Origin: a virus
IMG/VR virus record: IMGVR_UViG_3300047562_003877
Location: 1 to 25,780 of that record
Length of the DNA stretch: 25,780 nucleotides
Reading direction: 5' to 3' (one strand)
This document shows, piece by piece, positions 8,742 through 19,100 of this stretch. Made by a program: the position numbers and the translations under genes. The stretch's first letter is position 1. Every line of letters begins with the position of its first letter. Below the pieces are notes generated by a model. It was not told the DNA's origin and did no database searches. It worked only from the letters and a program-made list of their open reading frames with translations.

Positions 8742-9570
8742 AAAAGAAACAGTTTATATTGATGGCGTAGAATATAATAAAAAATCTTTCGAGGAATATT
8801 GGAGATTATTATCTGCCCAAAGAATCGGCACACGATTTAGCGGTAAAGACCATCGATTTCTTCAACAAGCAGCCTCTCGTAACGGAGCTTGGGAAAAGGT
8901 AATGGCGCGAGGGCCAAACTATTACTTTAAACCCGTTTTGAAGAAATTTCACGGTCGCAAAGTAAGAGGAATTGCACTAATATCTCCTAATTCTTCTAGG
9001 GAGATTTGGATCGGTAAAGCACGAGTAATAGATGCCGTATTTCCTAAACCTCAAACTCCCGAAAGTATTCATAAAGAAAATAAAAAACTTGCTCTACAAG
9101 CTCTGCGACAAATAATTGAACCGCAAATGTCTAGCTTTAGACGCTCGATTAAAAGACAAATCAGAAATAAAAACGGCCCCAAAATTCGATGCGCCATTAC
9201 TAAAGAAAGTCTTGATCATGGAGAGTTTCATATTGATCATGCCTATCCCTTTAAAAACATCGTAGAAGATTGGTGTAGAGAAAGTCGAGTGGATTTAGAA
9301 TCTTTAGAAGTAGTGTGTAGAGGGACTAAATGTTATCTGAAAAATACAAATCTAGCCGAATCATTTTTTGATTACCATTTAATGGTTGCTAAACTCCAAC
9401 CGACAACAGCGGCGGCGAATCTTCGTAAGGGCGCAACTTATGGAGCTCCGGTTGATGTTTCAGTTAAAAGTTTCGTTCAAGAAGATCATTCCACATCTTT
9501 AGAGCCTCAGCCTCTACAAGTTTCTGTTGATGAGCCCGAATCAAATACGGTTGATATTCAGCAGGTTTAG
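8734..9570 (+). CDS. DUF3223-like plus HNH-like domain protein
   Basis: The gene codes for 278 residues. Residues ~30-103 resemble the DUF3223 (DCL-type) fold: a conserved SGKD..FL segment, a W-E-K helix, then F-x-x-x-R and a Ser/acid-rich strand ending in VIDAVF. Residues 150-220 contain C153, the H166-I-D-H169 motif followed by P-F, C195 and C200, N204 and a final F-F-D-Y-H215, which fits an HNH-like metal-dependent nuclease or a structural zinc fold. The nuclease reading is an inference from the motif. The last ~35 residues are acidic, low in complexity, and coded antisense to the end of the convergent gene at 9464-9997. The start overlaps the sigma gene, so the two are probably co-translated. 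Confidence 0.62.
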   Translation: MPKKETVYIDGVEYNKKSFEEYWRLLSAQRIGTRFSGKDHRFLQQAASRNGAWEKVMARGPNYYFKPVLKKFHGRKVRGIALISPNSSREIWIGKARVIDAVFPKPQTPESIHKENKKLALQALRQIIEPQMSSFRRSIKRQIRNKNGPKIRCAITKESLDHGEFHIDHAYPFKNIVEDWCRESRVDLESLEVVCRGTKCYLKNTNLAESFFDYHLMVAKLQPTTAAANLRKGATYGAPVDVSVKSFVQEDHSTSLEPQPLQVSVDEPESNTVDIQQV

Positions 9571-9997
9571 CTAAGGTTTTATTAATAAAGGCTAAGCTTG
9601 GACTTATTTGAGAGGTAGACATTTTCCCCCCAAGTATTTTTTTATCTCTGGGAGGTAATGTTTTTAAAATAGTCTCAGTGGAGATTGCATTTGGAACTTT
9701 TTGCTCAAATTGGGTTTCAAAAGTTTCAAGAGTATCGGTAAATCGATATAGTATATCTTGTACTTGCTTTGGAGGTATATCTATCTCCAATTCCATCAAT
9801 GCTAGGGATTTTATATACGATTTTGAGTTTTCTATATACTCATCTGCTACCGTTTTGGTCACATGGGCCAAAAAATATCTTCGTGCTCGTTCTTTTAGTT
9901 CCAAGATAGCCTGTTCTTTATTTGCTATAGCCTCAATATCTTTTTGTTTATTTCTAAGGCTATTGATTAATAGTCCAGCAAATGCTTTAATTAACAT
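9464..9997 (-). CDS. Unknown helical protein, 177 aa
   Basis: I do not recognise a family. The protein is almost entirely helical and charged, with likely coiled coil at residues 10-50 and a Pro-rich segment near residue 75. Its ATG overlaps the stop of the large hub gene (ATGTTAA, 9991-9997), which implies translational coupling and membership of the minus-strand structural operon. It is the last gene of that block. Its 3' 107 bases are antisense to the end of the DUF3223/HNH-like gene. A small tail-associated or chaperone-like role is possible but unsupported by motifs. Confidence 0.65.
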   Translation of the reverse strand: MLIKAFAGLLINSLRNKQKDIEAIANKEQAILELKERARRYFLAHVTKTVADEYIENSKSYIKSLALMELEIDIPPKQVQDILYRFTDTLETFETQFEQKVPNAISTETILKTLPPRDKKILGGKMSTSQISPSLAFINKTLAKPAEYQPYLIRAHQQKLVEAEALKMWNDLLERNF

Positions 9998-12900
9998 GAT
10001 AAAGCTGATACAAATCTTTTAGCAATCTCCTGAGCTGCGGCGTTGCGAATTTCATCAGATTTAGGAGTAGGATTTTCCCCTTTTTGTTCAACAATAATTT
10101 CTGTTCCTGCAACCTCAAGAATACTGACATTATATTTTTGAGTAGCATCTATTTTACCGGGTCTCCATTTATAATTAAAAGCTCCAAATTCTTTGGATAG
10201 AGCGAGATCATAGATTGTAATTTCTTTAAGTGGAGGTATGATTCCAGAGCGGCCGTTATAAATATCCAAATGTATTTCAACTGCATAAAATCCCTCCGAT
10301 TTTCTATCCTTCAACCACTGGAGAACCTGTTGTAGGGACATTTTATCAGATTTGGATGGGTCTAAATAAGAAACCTCATATCCCGCATTTCTCAGTGCTG
10401 ATGCTATAGCAAGAGTCACTATCGGGGTATAGTCTCTTTCACCTGGGGCTCCCGCCTTTTTAAGATTTCTATGTCCAGCTGTTAATGCTATTTTCTTGAC
10501 TCTCTCGGTGGTTGATACTCTATTACTCCAATCATTTTTATTTGATTTTTTGGAAATATATCTCCATCCCCCTGAAGGAGGAGGAAGGCACCCTACGAAT
10601 TCAGAGACACTTGGGCCTGTTCTTGTACATTTACCAAATTTACTGTAAAATTCTTGAATTGATTGATCGGGAGTCCATCTTCTAGCGGTAGAATCTCTGC
10701 CAAACCAGTGTCCTCCATATTTATTTCCTGCTTCTCCCCACCAACTTGCATCGCCATTGGAATAAGATTTTAAATTTACAAAGTTCGGAGAAGCTAAAAT
10801 TTCTTTATTTATACCCAATTGTATAAGAGCTTCATGATCAAACGCTAACTGAATACCATCATAAACTATAGAGGCCTTACTTGAAAAGTCTTCATCTATT
10901 CTGCCATTTCCTACTGGTTCAAATTGTACTCCATTTCCAGCATATACTATATCTTTTAGTTTACTAGACCCATTACTACCATAGTTTGCTCCTAATTTCT
11001 CAGTATATAATATTCTATTAAAAATGGCTCTAGCTACTAGAGCATGACCAATTTTTCCGTCTTTTGCTGTGGCCTCTGCGGCAACAATCTGAAATAATAT
11101 TCTTTGATCTTCATCACTCAGACTTAATTTTCCTGGCTCTAATTGGCAAGGCTGAATAGAAGATACGTTTGCCGAACTCAAGATTGTGGGGTCTCCTGTA
11201 CCATTTAACATCATTTCTTCGGTAACCGCGCATCGAGTATGACAACTCGGTTTTCCGTTATCATTCCAGCATAAATCTCCATAAGCTCTGATATAATCTA
11301 CATACTTACTATATTTCCCTCGAATACTTAGGTCATAAGAATAACTCTCCCAGCTTGGAACGATTTGTGAATTATTTATTCCAAAAACACTCGAGGCATT
11401 TATTTTAACTCGCAAATCCCCCTGGGCCCAATTGAATTGAACAGTTTTGATTAACCAATTCTTAAAATATTCCGGCAACCAAACTCCTGGGTCAATACCA
11501 ATCTGCCGATCAGATTTAAGCCATGCTTGATACAGCCCTACAAAACTCAGAATTGTAAATTTTGGTAAAATCCTAAGGGCTCTTGGCACTCCTTTAAATT
11601 CTGTGTCAATATTGAATCCTGTTCCTCCCCCAGGAGCGTTTTGCCCTGTGTTTGAATTTGATTGTCCACCTGGACTTATTGAAACTCCATCTAGATTTAT
11701 TCTTACATTATCACCCGGCTGATGTAAGTTTGTGTCTGATCCACGCGTAACTCGATATTCTCTGCCCACACTCGTTGTATTTTGATGAGTTACATCTGGA
11801 GAAAGAGGAGTATTATCAAATCTAATTTCAAAATGAAGGTGGGGGCCGGTGCTCCGCCCAGAGTTACCACTATATCCTAAAAGAGTATCGTGACCGACAA
11901 TTTGCCCTACAGAAACTAATGGCGGAGCGCTTAGGTGGGCGTAACGTGTAGAATATTTACTATCTCCATGCTTGATTTCAAGCCAATGACCATATCCTTC
12001 ACCGCCGTCGTTTCTAATGAGAGACACCACGCCCGGACCCGCGGCATATATCTCAGTTCCATTTGGAGCACTAATATCAATACCCGCGTGCATTCTCCCC
12101 CGTCTTTGGCCTTTATGACTAGTAATTAACCCACTCATGGGCCATTTAAATTTTAATAAAGCTGTAGACCGCGGCAAAGAGGGGGCTGTAGAATCTTCTT
12201 CTTCGCCTTCTCCGGTTCCTCTCTCCAAATAATTTATTGTCGAGGTTGATATATTTGCATTTCTTAAATTTTTTGCTACGGTTGTTAGAACATCCTGAGC
12301 CTTTTTAGAGGATATTTTTGCTCGATTTCCTGCTACTCCTGCGTATAGACTTGAACCGGCAGGACGCTTTTTGTCTGGGTCTTCCATTGCGGTTGTTTTG
12401 GGGTCGGTTCCGCTTGCTCTTAATTGTGGGCCGGGGGCCTCAGCATAAGTCAACGAAAAAGAAGCAAATTCTCTTGCTAAACCCTGAGCCGCTTCTTCTT
12501 TTGTTGCACCGCTTGCCCCCACTAGATAAGCTCCAATCTCTGGTCTTTTTACAAAAAGAAGATACTTTAATAAACTATCCTGGGTAGACCTAGAGAATTT
12601 TGTACTAAGAGGCAATCCGCTATATTGAATAGCTCTTCTTAAAGTATCTCCAATAAATTGAGGATATCCTACAGCACCGATCTCTTTTAGACCATTTACA
12701 GTTCCAGTTTGATTTTGGCGTTTACGTATTTCCTCAAGACTAGTACTTGCTGCAGATTTGCCAAATTGAGCACTAAACGTAGAAGCACTGCCGCCTCGCC
12801 TTACTCCCTCTGAGTCTCTTCTGACAACATTTATAGATTCCGTACCCCCTTCACCAGAAGATATAAGATTCTGTAGAGGTTTAAGAGCACTATTCGGAAT

Positions 12901-14700
12901 TTTTTTGAGTTGCTCGGGAGTTATATCTCCACTTGGAACAAATTTAGATTCAGCTGCTCCCTCAAGAGGAGCTGTTTCGTTCGTGGGTACTCCACTTTCT
13001 GGGGCGTTAGGTACTCCTGGGTCATAAGTTTCTGGAGCACTCATGGTAAACGCAACGAGCGGGTCTATAAAAATTTTACTGTTTTGTAATATAACATAGT
13101 AAGATAAATTCTGTTTCTTAGACTCGACAGTTTTACCGAGAACGCTTCCCATTTTTATTTCATATCCTTTTTCTATTCCTGAATCAGCTTCAAAGAGGCT
13201 CAGATCCGCAAAAATATTTAATTTACTAACTAAATTTGAAGTCATGCCTCGAAGATATAGAACAAAATCAGTTCTAGCAGATATGGATTTTCCATTACCT
13301 TCGGCAAGATCGTTTACTTCTGTAATTCTTCCAGATAATATAATACTAGCGGCTTTTTCTTCAAATTCTCCAATATAACCTGGATTTACTTTTTGATATG
13401 ACTTTTTTTCTAATAATTTATCAGTTTTTTTCTCTAAGATTAATACTTTTTCGTTGTAGCTCGTAAAGTATTTATCTCGTGTGGACTTAAACCCCTCCCA
13501 AGTTCCTCGAATAGGATTTGAAGTTTGAGAATCTTTAAACTCTATATCTAGAATTTTATTACTATATTTAACAGATTTAATTTCATGTATATTTTTTTCT
13601 TTTGGTAAGATTACTTCCCATACTGAATCCTTTTGATCTAAACTTGGCAGATAATCCGATCCACCATCTGCTCTGCTTGTGCCATCTACATTTTGTCCAT
13701 ATTCTAGATTTCTTCCGACCATACTGGAATCAATAACGGCCGAAACCTTAAACCCCTCGTAAAGAGGTTTTCCTAAATAAAAGACTGAGCATCCCGGCCA
13801 AGTATCTGCACGTGTACAAACATGAAGAGTATTGTACATATCCTTAGTAGGCAGACTTAGATAGTTTCCTCCTCTTTTATTTTTAACAATATCATCTAAA
13901 AGTTGTTTAATAGTTATATTGCTTTTTAAAACTCTTCTATCAAGTCTGTCAGGATTATCATAGTCTGCTACGCAAAATTCCATATTAAAATCATTTCTGG
14001 CAGCGAGCTCCGCTAGAGCTTTCTCCACTTCCAGCTCATTATCAATCGACACATTAACAAGTCGATCTTGAAAAGTGATTCCGAAATTGCCTTGCCCATT
14101 TAAAGTAACGGAAGGATACTCTTTACCGTGTCCTGCACTCGACCCGCTCAACCGAAATAAATAATCTGTTCCAAAGGTATATCCATTATATGCTTCATAC
14201 CATAGACTGATCATTATCATTGCCGGCTGATCATATTGCCCCCTAGTATTTGATATTTGAGCATTAGCATTATTAGTAGGAATCCAATTTGCAATATCAA
14301 TTAGTTCATAATCCCAACAATCATTTTGCTCAGGGGTTTCTCCCTCATTACATTTTCTTCTTAGAATGCCATCTCTTCCATCCGCTTTTCCACTTTGATA
14401 AGAACGATTTCCAATAGCTGCGCCAGCGACATCCAAGAGAGCTGGCCATGTAACTCCAGTGAAAAACGGGTCGGTTATTGTTACATTACAAGTATTACCC
14501 GAGCCGGTAAAACTCATAATACCATTAGCACTTTGAGTAGTCTCTGAGTTCATGGACGCATTATTGGGATCCCAACCAAGACTAATACTAAGATCTTGAA
14601 TATATTTTTCGTCAAAAACCACCCCTAGATTGGTGTTGAAAAACTTATACAAAACCTTGGCTCTGCATCTATATAACCGATTGCCGTTTAATGATACCAT
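9991..14700 (-). CDS. Giant baseplate-hub-like protein with four peptidoglycan-hydrolase-like domains
   Basis: The gene codes for 1569 residues. Residues 1-560 are beta-rich and hub-like (gp27-type, inferred). Residues ~603-760 resemble lambda-lysozyme/GH104-type domains: ISSGEGGTESIN with candidate catalytic E617, GYPQFIGDTL, FSRSTQD, and a LAREFAS end. Residues ~850-970 are an M23 (LytM) endopeptidase with H871/D875 in HAGID and H954/H956 in GPHLHFE. Residues ~1035-1140 look like a returning hub segment (ALRILPKFTILSF, GDLRVKI). Residues ~1195-1345 match SleB/CwlJ cell-wall hydrolases (IVAAEA with E1209, NRI, VQFEP, GGHWFGR). Residues ~1402-1567 match Amidase_3 (H1410 in TAGHR, E1421, H1477 in EIHLD, E1538). 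It probably digests the cell wall during injection. It is translationally coupled to the next gene and lies five bases after the previous one. Confidence 0.85.
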   Translation of the reverse strand: MVSLNGNRLYRCRAKVLYKFFNTNLGVVFDEKYIQDLSISLGWDPNNASMNSETTQSANGIMSFTGSGNTCNVTITDPFFTGVTWPALLDVAGAAIGNRSYQSGKADGRDGILRRKCNEGETPEQNDCWDYELIDIANWIPTNNANAQISNTRGQYDQPAMIMISLWYEAYNGYTFGTDYLFRLSGSSAGHGKEYPSVTLNGQGNFGITFQDRLVNVSIDNELEVEKALAELAARNDFNMEFCVADYDNPDRLDRRVLKSNITIKQLLDDIVKNKRGGNYLSLPTKDMYNTLHVCTRADTWPGCSVFYLGKPLYEGFKVSAVIDSSMVGRNLEYGQNVDGTSRADGGSDYLPSLDQKDSVWEVILPKEKNIHEIKSVKYSNKILDIEFKDSQTSNPIRGTWEGFKSTRDKYFTSYNEKVLILEKKTDKLLEKKSYQKVNPGYIGEFEEKAASIILSGRITEVNDLAEGNGKSISARTDFVLYLRGMTSNLVSKLNIFADLSLFEADSGIEKGYEIKMGSVLGKTVESKKQNLSYYVILQNSKIFIDPLVAFTMSAPETYDPGVPNAPESGVPTNETAPLEGAAESKFVPSGDITPEQLKKIPNSALKPLQNLISSGEGGTESINVVRRDSEGVRRGGSASTFSAQFGKSAASTSLEEIRKRQNQTGTVNGLKEIGAVGYPQFIGDTLRRAIQYSGLPLSTKFSRSTQDSLLKYLLFVKRPEIGAYLVGASGATKEEAAQGLAREFASFSLTYAEAPGPQLRASGTDPKTTAMEDPDKKRPAGSSLYAGVAGNRAKISSKKAQDVLTTVAKNLRNANISTSTINYLERGTGEGEEEDSTAPSLPRSTALLKFKWPMSGLITSHKGQRRGRMHAGIDISAPNGTEIYAAGPGVVSLIRNDGGEGYGHWLEIKHGDSKYSTRYAHLSAPPLVSVGQIVGHDTLLGYSGNSGRSTGPHLHFEIRFDNTPLSPDVTHQNTTSVGREYRVTRGSDTNLHQPGDNVRINLDGVSISPGGQSNSNTGQNAPGGGTGFNIDTEFKGVPRALRILPKFTILSFVGLYQAWLKSDRQIGIDPGVWLPEYFKNWLIKTVQFNWAQGDLRVKINASSVFGINNSQIVPSWESYSYDLSIRGKYSKYVDYIRAYGDLCWNDNGKPSCHTRCAVTEEMMLNGTGDPTILSSANVSSIQPCQLEPGKLSLSDEDQRILFQIVAAEATAKDGKIGHALVARAIFNRILYTEKLGANYGSNGSSKLKDIVYAGNGVQFEPVGNGRIDEDFSSKASIVYDGIQLAFDHEALIQLGINKEILASPNFVNLKSYSNGDASWWGEAGNKYGGHWFGRDSTARRWTPDQSIQEFYSKFGKCTRTGPSVSEFVGCLPPPSGGWRYISKKSNKNDWSNRVSTTERVKKIALTAGHRNLKKAGAPGERDYTPIVTLAIASALRNAGYEVSYLDPSKSDKMSLQQVLQWLKDRKSEGFYAVEIHLDIYNGRSGIIPPLKEITIYDLALSKEFGAFNYKWRPGKIDATQKYNVSILEVAGTEIIVEQKGENPTPKSDEIRNAAAQEIAKRFVSALSC

Positions 14701-14705
14701 CTAAT

Positions 14706-15407
14706 TTAGACAATACTATCTACAATTGCTAACGCGGGAGTATCTAATCCATTAACAGATGGGTCTTCTAGAGTTACAATCTGACCAACATAGAAGCCGG
14801 AGCCCGAAGTCAGAGTAGTAAACTCCCCTAATTCAACAGAGCCTCCAACGATATCTAATTCTACTGTTGCAACCTCACTGTCATCTACTTCTGTACTAGT
14901 TAACTCAAGTGCAGTTTCAACCCCATTCGTATATCCAGAGCCACCATCGAACACTGTAAAGGTTACAATGCCACCGAACGCTGTAGATTGTACGGGGACA
15001 ATAGGAACTGTTTCTCCAATGATTCTAGAGATAGTTTCAGAGAGATTATAGGTTGCTACTTGAAAATGATAATCTTCTTCTCCGGTAATACCCACATAGC
15101 GGGCAACGTTTAAAACTCCGCTACTAAGAGCCAATTTATCCGCTTCGGGAATAGAGGCATCTTCAGACAGAGCATTGCACACTAATTCTAGAGCTTCATA
15201 TGCATACTGCTTTGTACTAAATCCCATAGAAGGCCCGCAGTTATTATATTTAGTGATAAGTGATAAGAGTTTGGCTTCTTGAGATGAGTCTAGAATTTCT
15301 ATAACTTGCACGTTAGTTCTAAGGTCTTCTAGGAACTCGGCAAAAAATTCTTTATAAGAAAATGTGATTCCAATAGACCGTTTTAGTTTTTTATTTAATA
15401 CAACCAT
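14706..15407 (-). CDS. Virion structural protein with GSGY repeats
   Basis: The gene codes for 233 residues. Residues 1-135 are helical and of unknown family. Residues ~140-233 are beta-rich with repeated units holding GGSGYTNG and GSGFYVG, each followed by a hydrophobic strand. Such repeats are common in phage tail, fibre and baseplate proteins. It is the first gene behind a promoter-like motif at 15424-15442 and lies directly before the giant hub gene, so it is probably a tail or fibre-attachment component. No enzyme motif is seen. Confidence 0.65.
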   Translation of the reverse strand: MVVLNKKLKRSIGITFSYKEFFAEFLEDLRTNVQVIEILDSSQEAKLLSLITKYNNCGPSMGFSTKQYAYEALELVCNALSEDASIPEADKLALSSGVLNVARYVGITGEEDYHFQVATYNLSETISRIIGETVPIVPVQSTAFGGIVTFTVFDGGSGYTNGVETALELTSTEVDDSEVATVELDIVGGSVELGEFTTLTSGSGFYVGQIVTLEDPSVNGLDTPALAIVDSIV

Positions 15408-15423
15408 GAGCTAAAAATCTTTT

Positions 15424-15442
15424 GTTATATTAGCCTTTAAAC
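15424..15442 (-). promoter_or_regulatory. Putative phage promoter, GTTTAAAGG-N4-TATAAC
   Basis: Read on the minus strand: GTTTAAAGG (15442-15434), CTAA, TATAAC (15429-15424). The ATG of the downstream gene is 16 bases further on. The arrangement equals that before the fibre, tail tube and gpV-like genes and would drive 15407 to 9464. The upstream gap 15443-15473 also holds a short CAGAATTCTG palindrome after the previous gene. Confidence 0.62.
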
Positions 15443-15473
15443 AGGGTTGTTGGAGAACCACAGAATTCTGTTT

Positions 15474-16157
15474 TTAACAGGGACTAATATCTATAAAAAG
15501 TCTAACCCCACCTCCACCAAAGCGAATATGTACTAATTTAAACTCTACAATATCCTCATTAGCGGGATTTACAAATCCTCTTTCTTTTAAACTTGTAAAA
15601 TTCAATGTGTCATAGTCAAAAATGGGAATGTCGATTTCTGCGTTCATTCTATAAATTTCATTCAGCAATAACGGCTTAGGAGAATTACCTCCATCAAATC
15701 CATCCCATCTCGGTATTACAAATGTTCCACTGGGAGTAATAATCGTTGTATCCCAATGCTCCTCCATCGAGCCAAAAGCGGTTATAGGTTTGGCTACCAT
15801 AACCGGAGCTCCTGAAGGAAAAGTTATTTGTCTATTCCCTTCTGATATTACTACATTATCTACTAAACTAAAATCAGACCTAACTGTAAACGCAAGATCG
15901 TCTAAGAAAAAGTCGGGAACTGTTAAAAATGTTCCATAAAAATCATTAAGATTAAAAGAAGCAACAGGAGTTTCATTTATATGCGATTCGATATTTATAT
16001 TATTAGTGAAAGAACCACTATCTTGAATTCCAAAATTGTTAGCTCCACTGAAATAATTACCCATATCTAAACTGGCGTTTAAATCAAATTGTACATTACC
16101 AGGATTATTAATACGGTGACAAATGCCAGGGGACTCATTAATATTAAATAAAATCAT
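15474..16157 (-). CDS. Unknown beta-rich presumed structural protein, 227 aa
   Basis: I do not recognise a family. The protein is rich in Asn, Phe, Ser and Gly with alternating strands (for example residues 20-90), followed by a region with several aromatic and proline residues (residues 130-190) and a Gly-rich strand near the C-terminus. It has no signal peptide, membrane helix or enzyme motif. Its start overlaps the end of the 1465-residue fibre/appendage gene by 14 bases, so it is probably co-translated. A fibre-tip, adhesin-like or fibre-assembly protein would fit the position, but this is inference. Confidence 0.55.
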   Translation of the reverse strand: MILFNINESPGICHRINNPGNVQFDLNASLDMGNYFSGANNFGIQDSGSFTNNINIESHINETPVASFNLNDFYGTFLTVPDFFLDDLAFTVRSDFSLVDNVVISEGNRQITFPSGAPVMVAKPITAFGSMEEHWDTTIITPSGTFVIPRWDGFDGGNSPKPLLLNEIYRMNAEIDIPIFDYDTLNFTSLKERGFVNPANEDIVEFKLVHIRFGGGGVRLFIDISPC

Positions 16158-19100
16158 AATCGTCGTCTATTTCTATAACCAAAGATGCATGAAACTCTCT
16201 GCAATCTGATACCGGAATACCATTTAATTCATGAAAATTCAACTGAATCATATCGCTATCCTCAAATTCCGCAGCATTTGTATTCGTTACGCCAATAGTA
16301 GTATATGCGCTCGGGTTTGGAATTCCGTTTGCATCTACAACTTCATTTATTTGTATAAATTGTCCCGCTGAATGAAAGGGATAATCAAGACTATAACTAC
16401 CATTTCTAGTCTTACCTATTACTATTTCTAAATTAAGACTTCCCCTTTCATTGCCGGCGCCCATTAGTCTAACTATTCTCCCTTTTACTGGGCAGGGAAT
16501 TCTAACAGGCACTATTGAGCTTGGTACGGCGATATTTACAGTACCAAAAGTAGTTCTTTTGGTGAATTTTTGATTTAAATATGTTTTAATTTGAAGAGGA
16601 GTTGCCGCAACATCGTTTTTTATCGAAACTTCAAAATCTTCTTGTTTAGAAATTTGAATAAGACCCGGTTTTGTTGAAGTTGAATAAATTTGAGAAGATG
16701 TATCAAAAGACCCAGAAAAACTTGTATTTTCATCGATTACGATTTGCCGTCCAACCGCACCGCTAAGAATAAGTTGATTTCCCACTGATACATTATTTGC
16801 ACTTATATTTCCATTTAGTGAAGTGATATCTCCGATTACTTGTAACGTTCCCGCATCTAATAGCCCCGTAATACTAGCTGTATTACCAGCGACGTCACCA
16901 CTAATTTCTATATTTTTGGCACTAATATCTTCTGTTACGTTTAAATTATTATTACAATTTATGTTTTCAATAACTGTTAAGGACTCAGTTACTTCTATCT
17001 CTTTTGCTTCCAGTCCCTCCGTTATTGTTGCGGTTTCTGCTTCTATAGTAGTTTCGACTTTTATTTTTTCTGCATCTAAATTTCCTCTTGAAGTAAGTTG
17101 TTCTAATACGGTTAGATTTTTAAAAACGGTTATATTCTGCTGCTCAAATGGATCAGAATCTCCTCGCCCTACAAGAGTCTCTTCCCCAGTCTTTAAATCT
17201 AATATTCTATTTCCAATATATTGATTTCCTTCTTCATCCATCCCTGTTGCATATATCTTGCCAGCAGCAAGTTCGGTTTGTGCTTTTAAAAGTTTAATCT
17301 TATTATCGTTTATATTTTTGGTTTGAAACTGAGGAATTGAGCTATCATAATTTAAATAACCTACATATTCCCAAGTATGACCAGAACAACGAATGACACT
17401 TGGTTTATTAAATTCAGCTAAAAGTGTATTAGCAAACAATAAATCTCTATTTGGAGTTAGGTCTAGACTGGGTAATAGAGCGTTTGCACCAGATTGTCCC
17501 AAATATAATACTAATATTTTATATAAATCTTCTTTATGTAAAAGATTATTTGAAAGGCTGTAGGAATTGAAATCTGGAGCATCTTCAGGATCTATATCTA
17601 GAATTTCTCCAAGAATTGAATCTTCGACAATATCATCATAATAGCGAATTTTTTTGTCATCATTTGAGTATCCAGAAGAGAATAAACATTCGTAATTACT
17701 TTCAGTTTCGGTATTTAAGAGTCTCGAAATATAAAATAATTTATCTTTCTCATTTTTAAACGGTTGAGACGCTTCATCTAAAACTCCACCCTTTCTAAGT
17801 ATATAATTTGTTATTGGTTCACGTTTGATATCTTCAGAAGAATCTGGTTTTTCGATTAAAAAGTAGTAAAATTTATCTTTTTCTTCTCTTCTATCTACAA
17901 ATCTTCGTATATAAATGGGTTTTCCTGTGATTCCAAATACAAAGTTATTTCCCGCATTATTATTCCAAGTAGTACTATACTGAGTAAGATATTGTACATC
18001 TAGAACAGTTTCCCCCGTAGTTAAATTTGTATTAATATTATTTATTCGTGCTTTTGTTTCTAACTGGCTTACTGAGTTGTCTATTCTAATAATTGAACCG
18101 ATAAGAGTGTATCCATAGTTTCTAACTTCACTGGTAAGAGTAATAGTCCCCGTTCCCAAATCATTGTTAGAATCTGTTAAAGTTGTTCCATTTTCTTTTA
18201 GATATCCGATATAAAAAGCTTCTGCGTCTTCAGGAGTTGAAGGCAATGGTTTTGGCTTTCTTATTCCTACTAGATTAAATCCCTGGTCTTGCGGGTAGGC
18301 TCCTCCTCCATTCTTATTATCTATAAACCCCTGAGAATATAACGATATATCTCCAAAATTAGAAGTACTATTTGTAATTGAAAATTCTGCTCCTCCCTCA
18401 GCAATATAATGAATAGCAGGTCCAATACAAAAACAACTTACTAACTGGGAATAAGCCCTATTATTTACTTTATATCCAAAATGCTTCCAATCTTCCTTAT
18501 ATTTTTTTCCCCCCACCTCGTTTACGTCTATAATAAAGGCGTTGGGGTCATTTTGTAAACTAATTATCGTAAATTGTGCAGCTAAATAAGATCTTAATCC
18601 GTTTACTTCATCTCCATCTCCGTCAATACCACAAAGTCCAAACTGAGACCTTAAAGAGGCACTAAAAATATATGGACTACAACCCCTTACACTATTTAAT
18701 TGTTCTGGAGAAAAAATACTATCTTCAATCGGCGTTGTTAGACCTAGTACAATGCTTACTTCCTCATTTATTACTTCGATATCATCATCAGAATAGTTTG
18801 TAGAAAACTCTGTTTGAATCGGTGGTAGTCCTTCTATTAAGTCTTTTATAATAGCGATATAAATAAAGATGGCTGCTTGGATGTCAGCATTTCTTCCTTC
18901 AAAAGTAATTCCATTTAAAGTAAATTCTTCGATCCTTGACTCGATATTGTCTAAGTCTACATACTTCCCCGAATTAATGATTGATTTGATTATATAAAAA
19001 TATACAGTGTCTATTTGAGACTTATAATAAAAAACAGCCTCTTGTCTTTCTATATTACTAGAAATAGATAAAATGTGCTCATTATAGAATCTAGACCCCC

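Noticed and set aside
9578-9589. TTTATTAATAAA palindrome as a bidirectional terminator at the convergence point
   Set aside because: A weak A/T-only 12-bp palindrome without a loop or G/C stem; common by chance here, and it lies inside the minus-strand gene.
9678-10022. Plus-strand open frame of 114 codons
   Set aside because: Antisense to the helical 177-residue protein, whose start overlaps the hub gene stop; the plus frame has no supporting context.
12318-12587. Plus-strand open frame of 89 codons inside the giant hub gene
   Set aside because: Antisense to a clear protein domain region; Leu/Arg-rich composition typical of a shadow frame.
16823-17224. Plus-strand open frame of 133 codons opposite the fibre shaft
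   Set aside because: Its Ser/Val/Ile-rich sequence is what the antisense of the shaft repeats gives; no start signal and no place in an operon.
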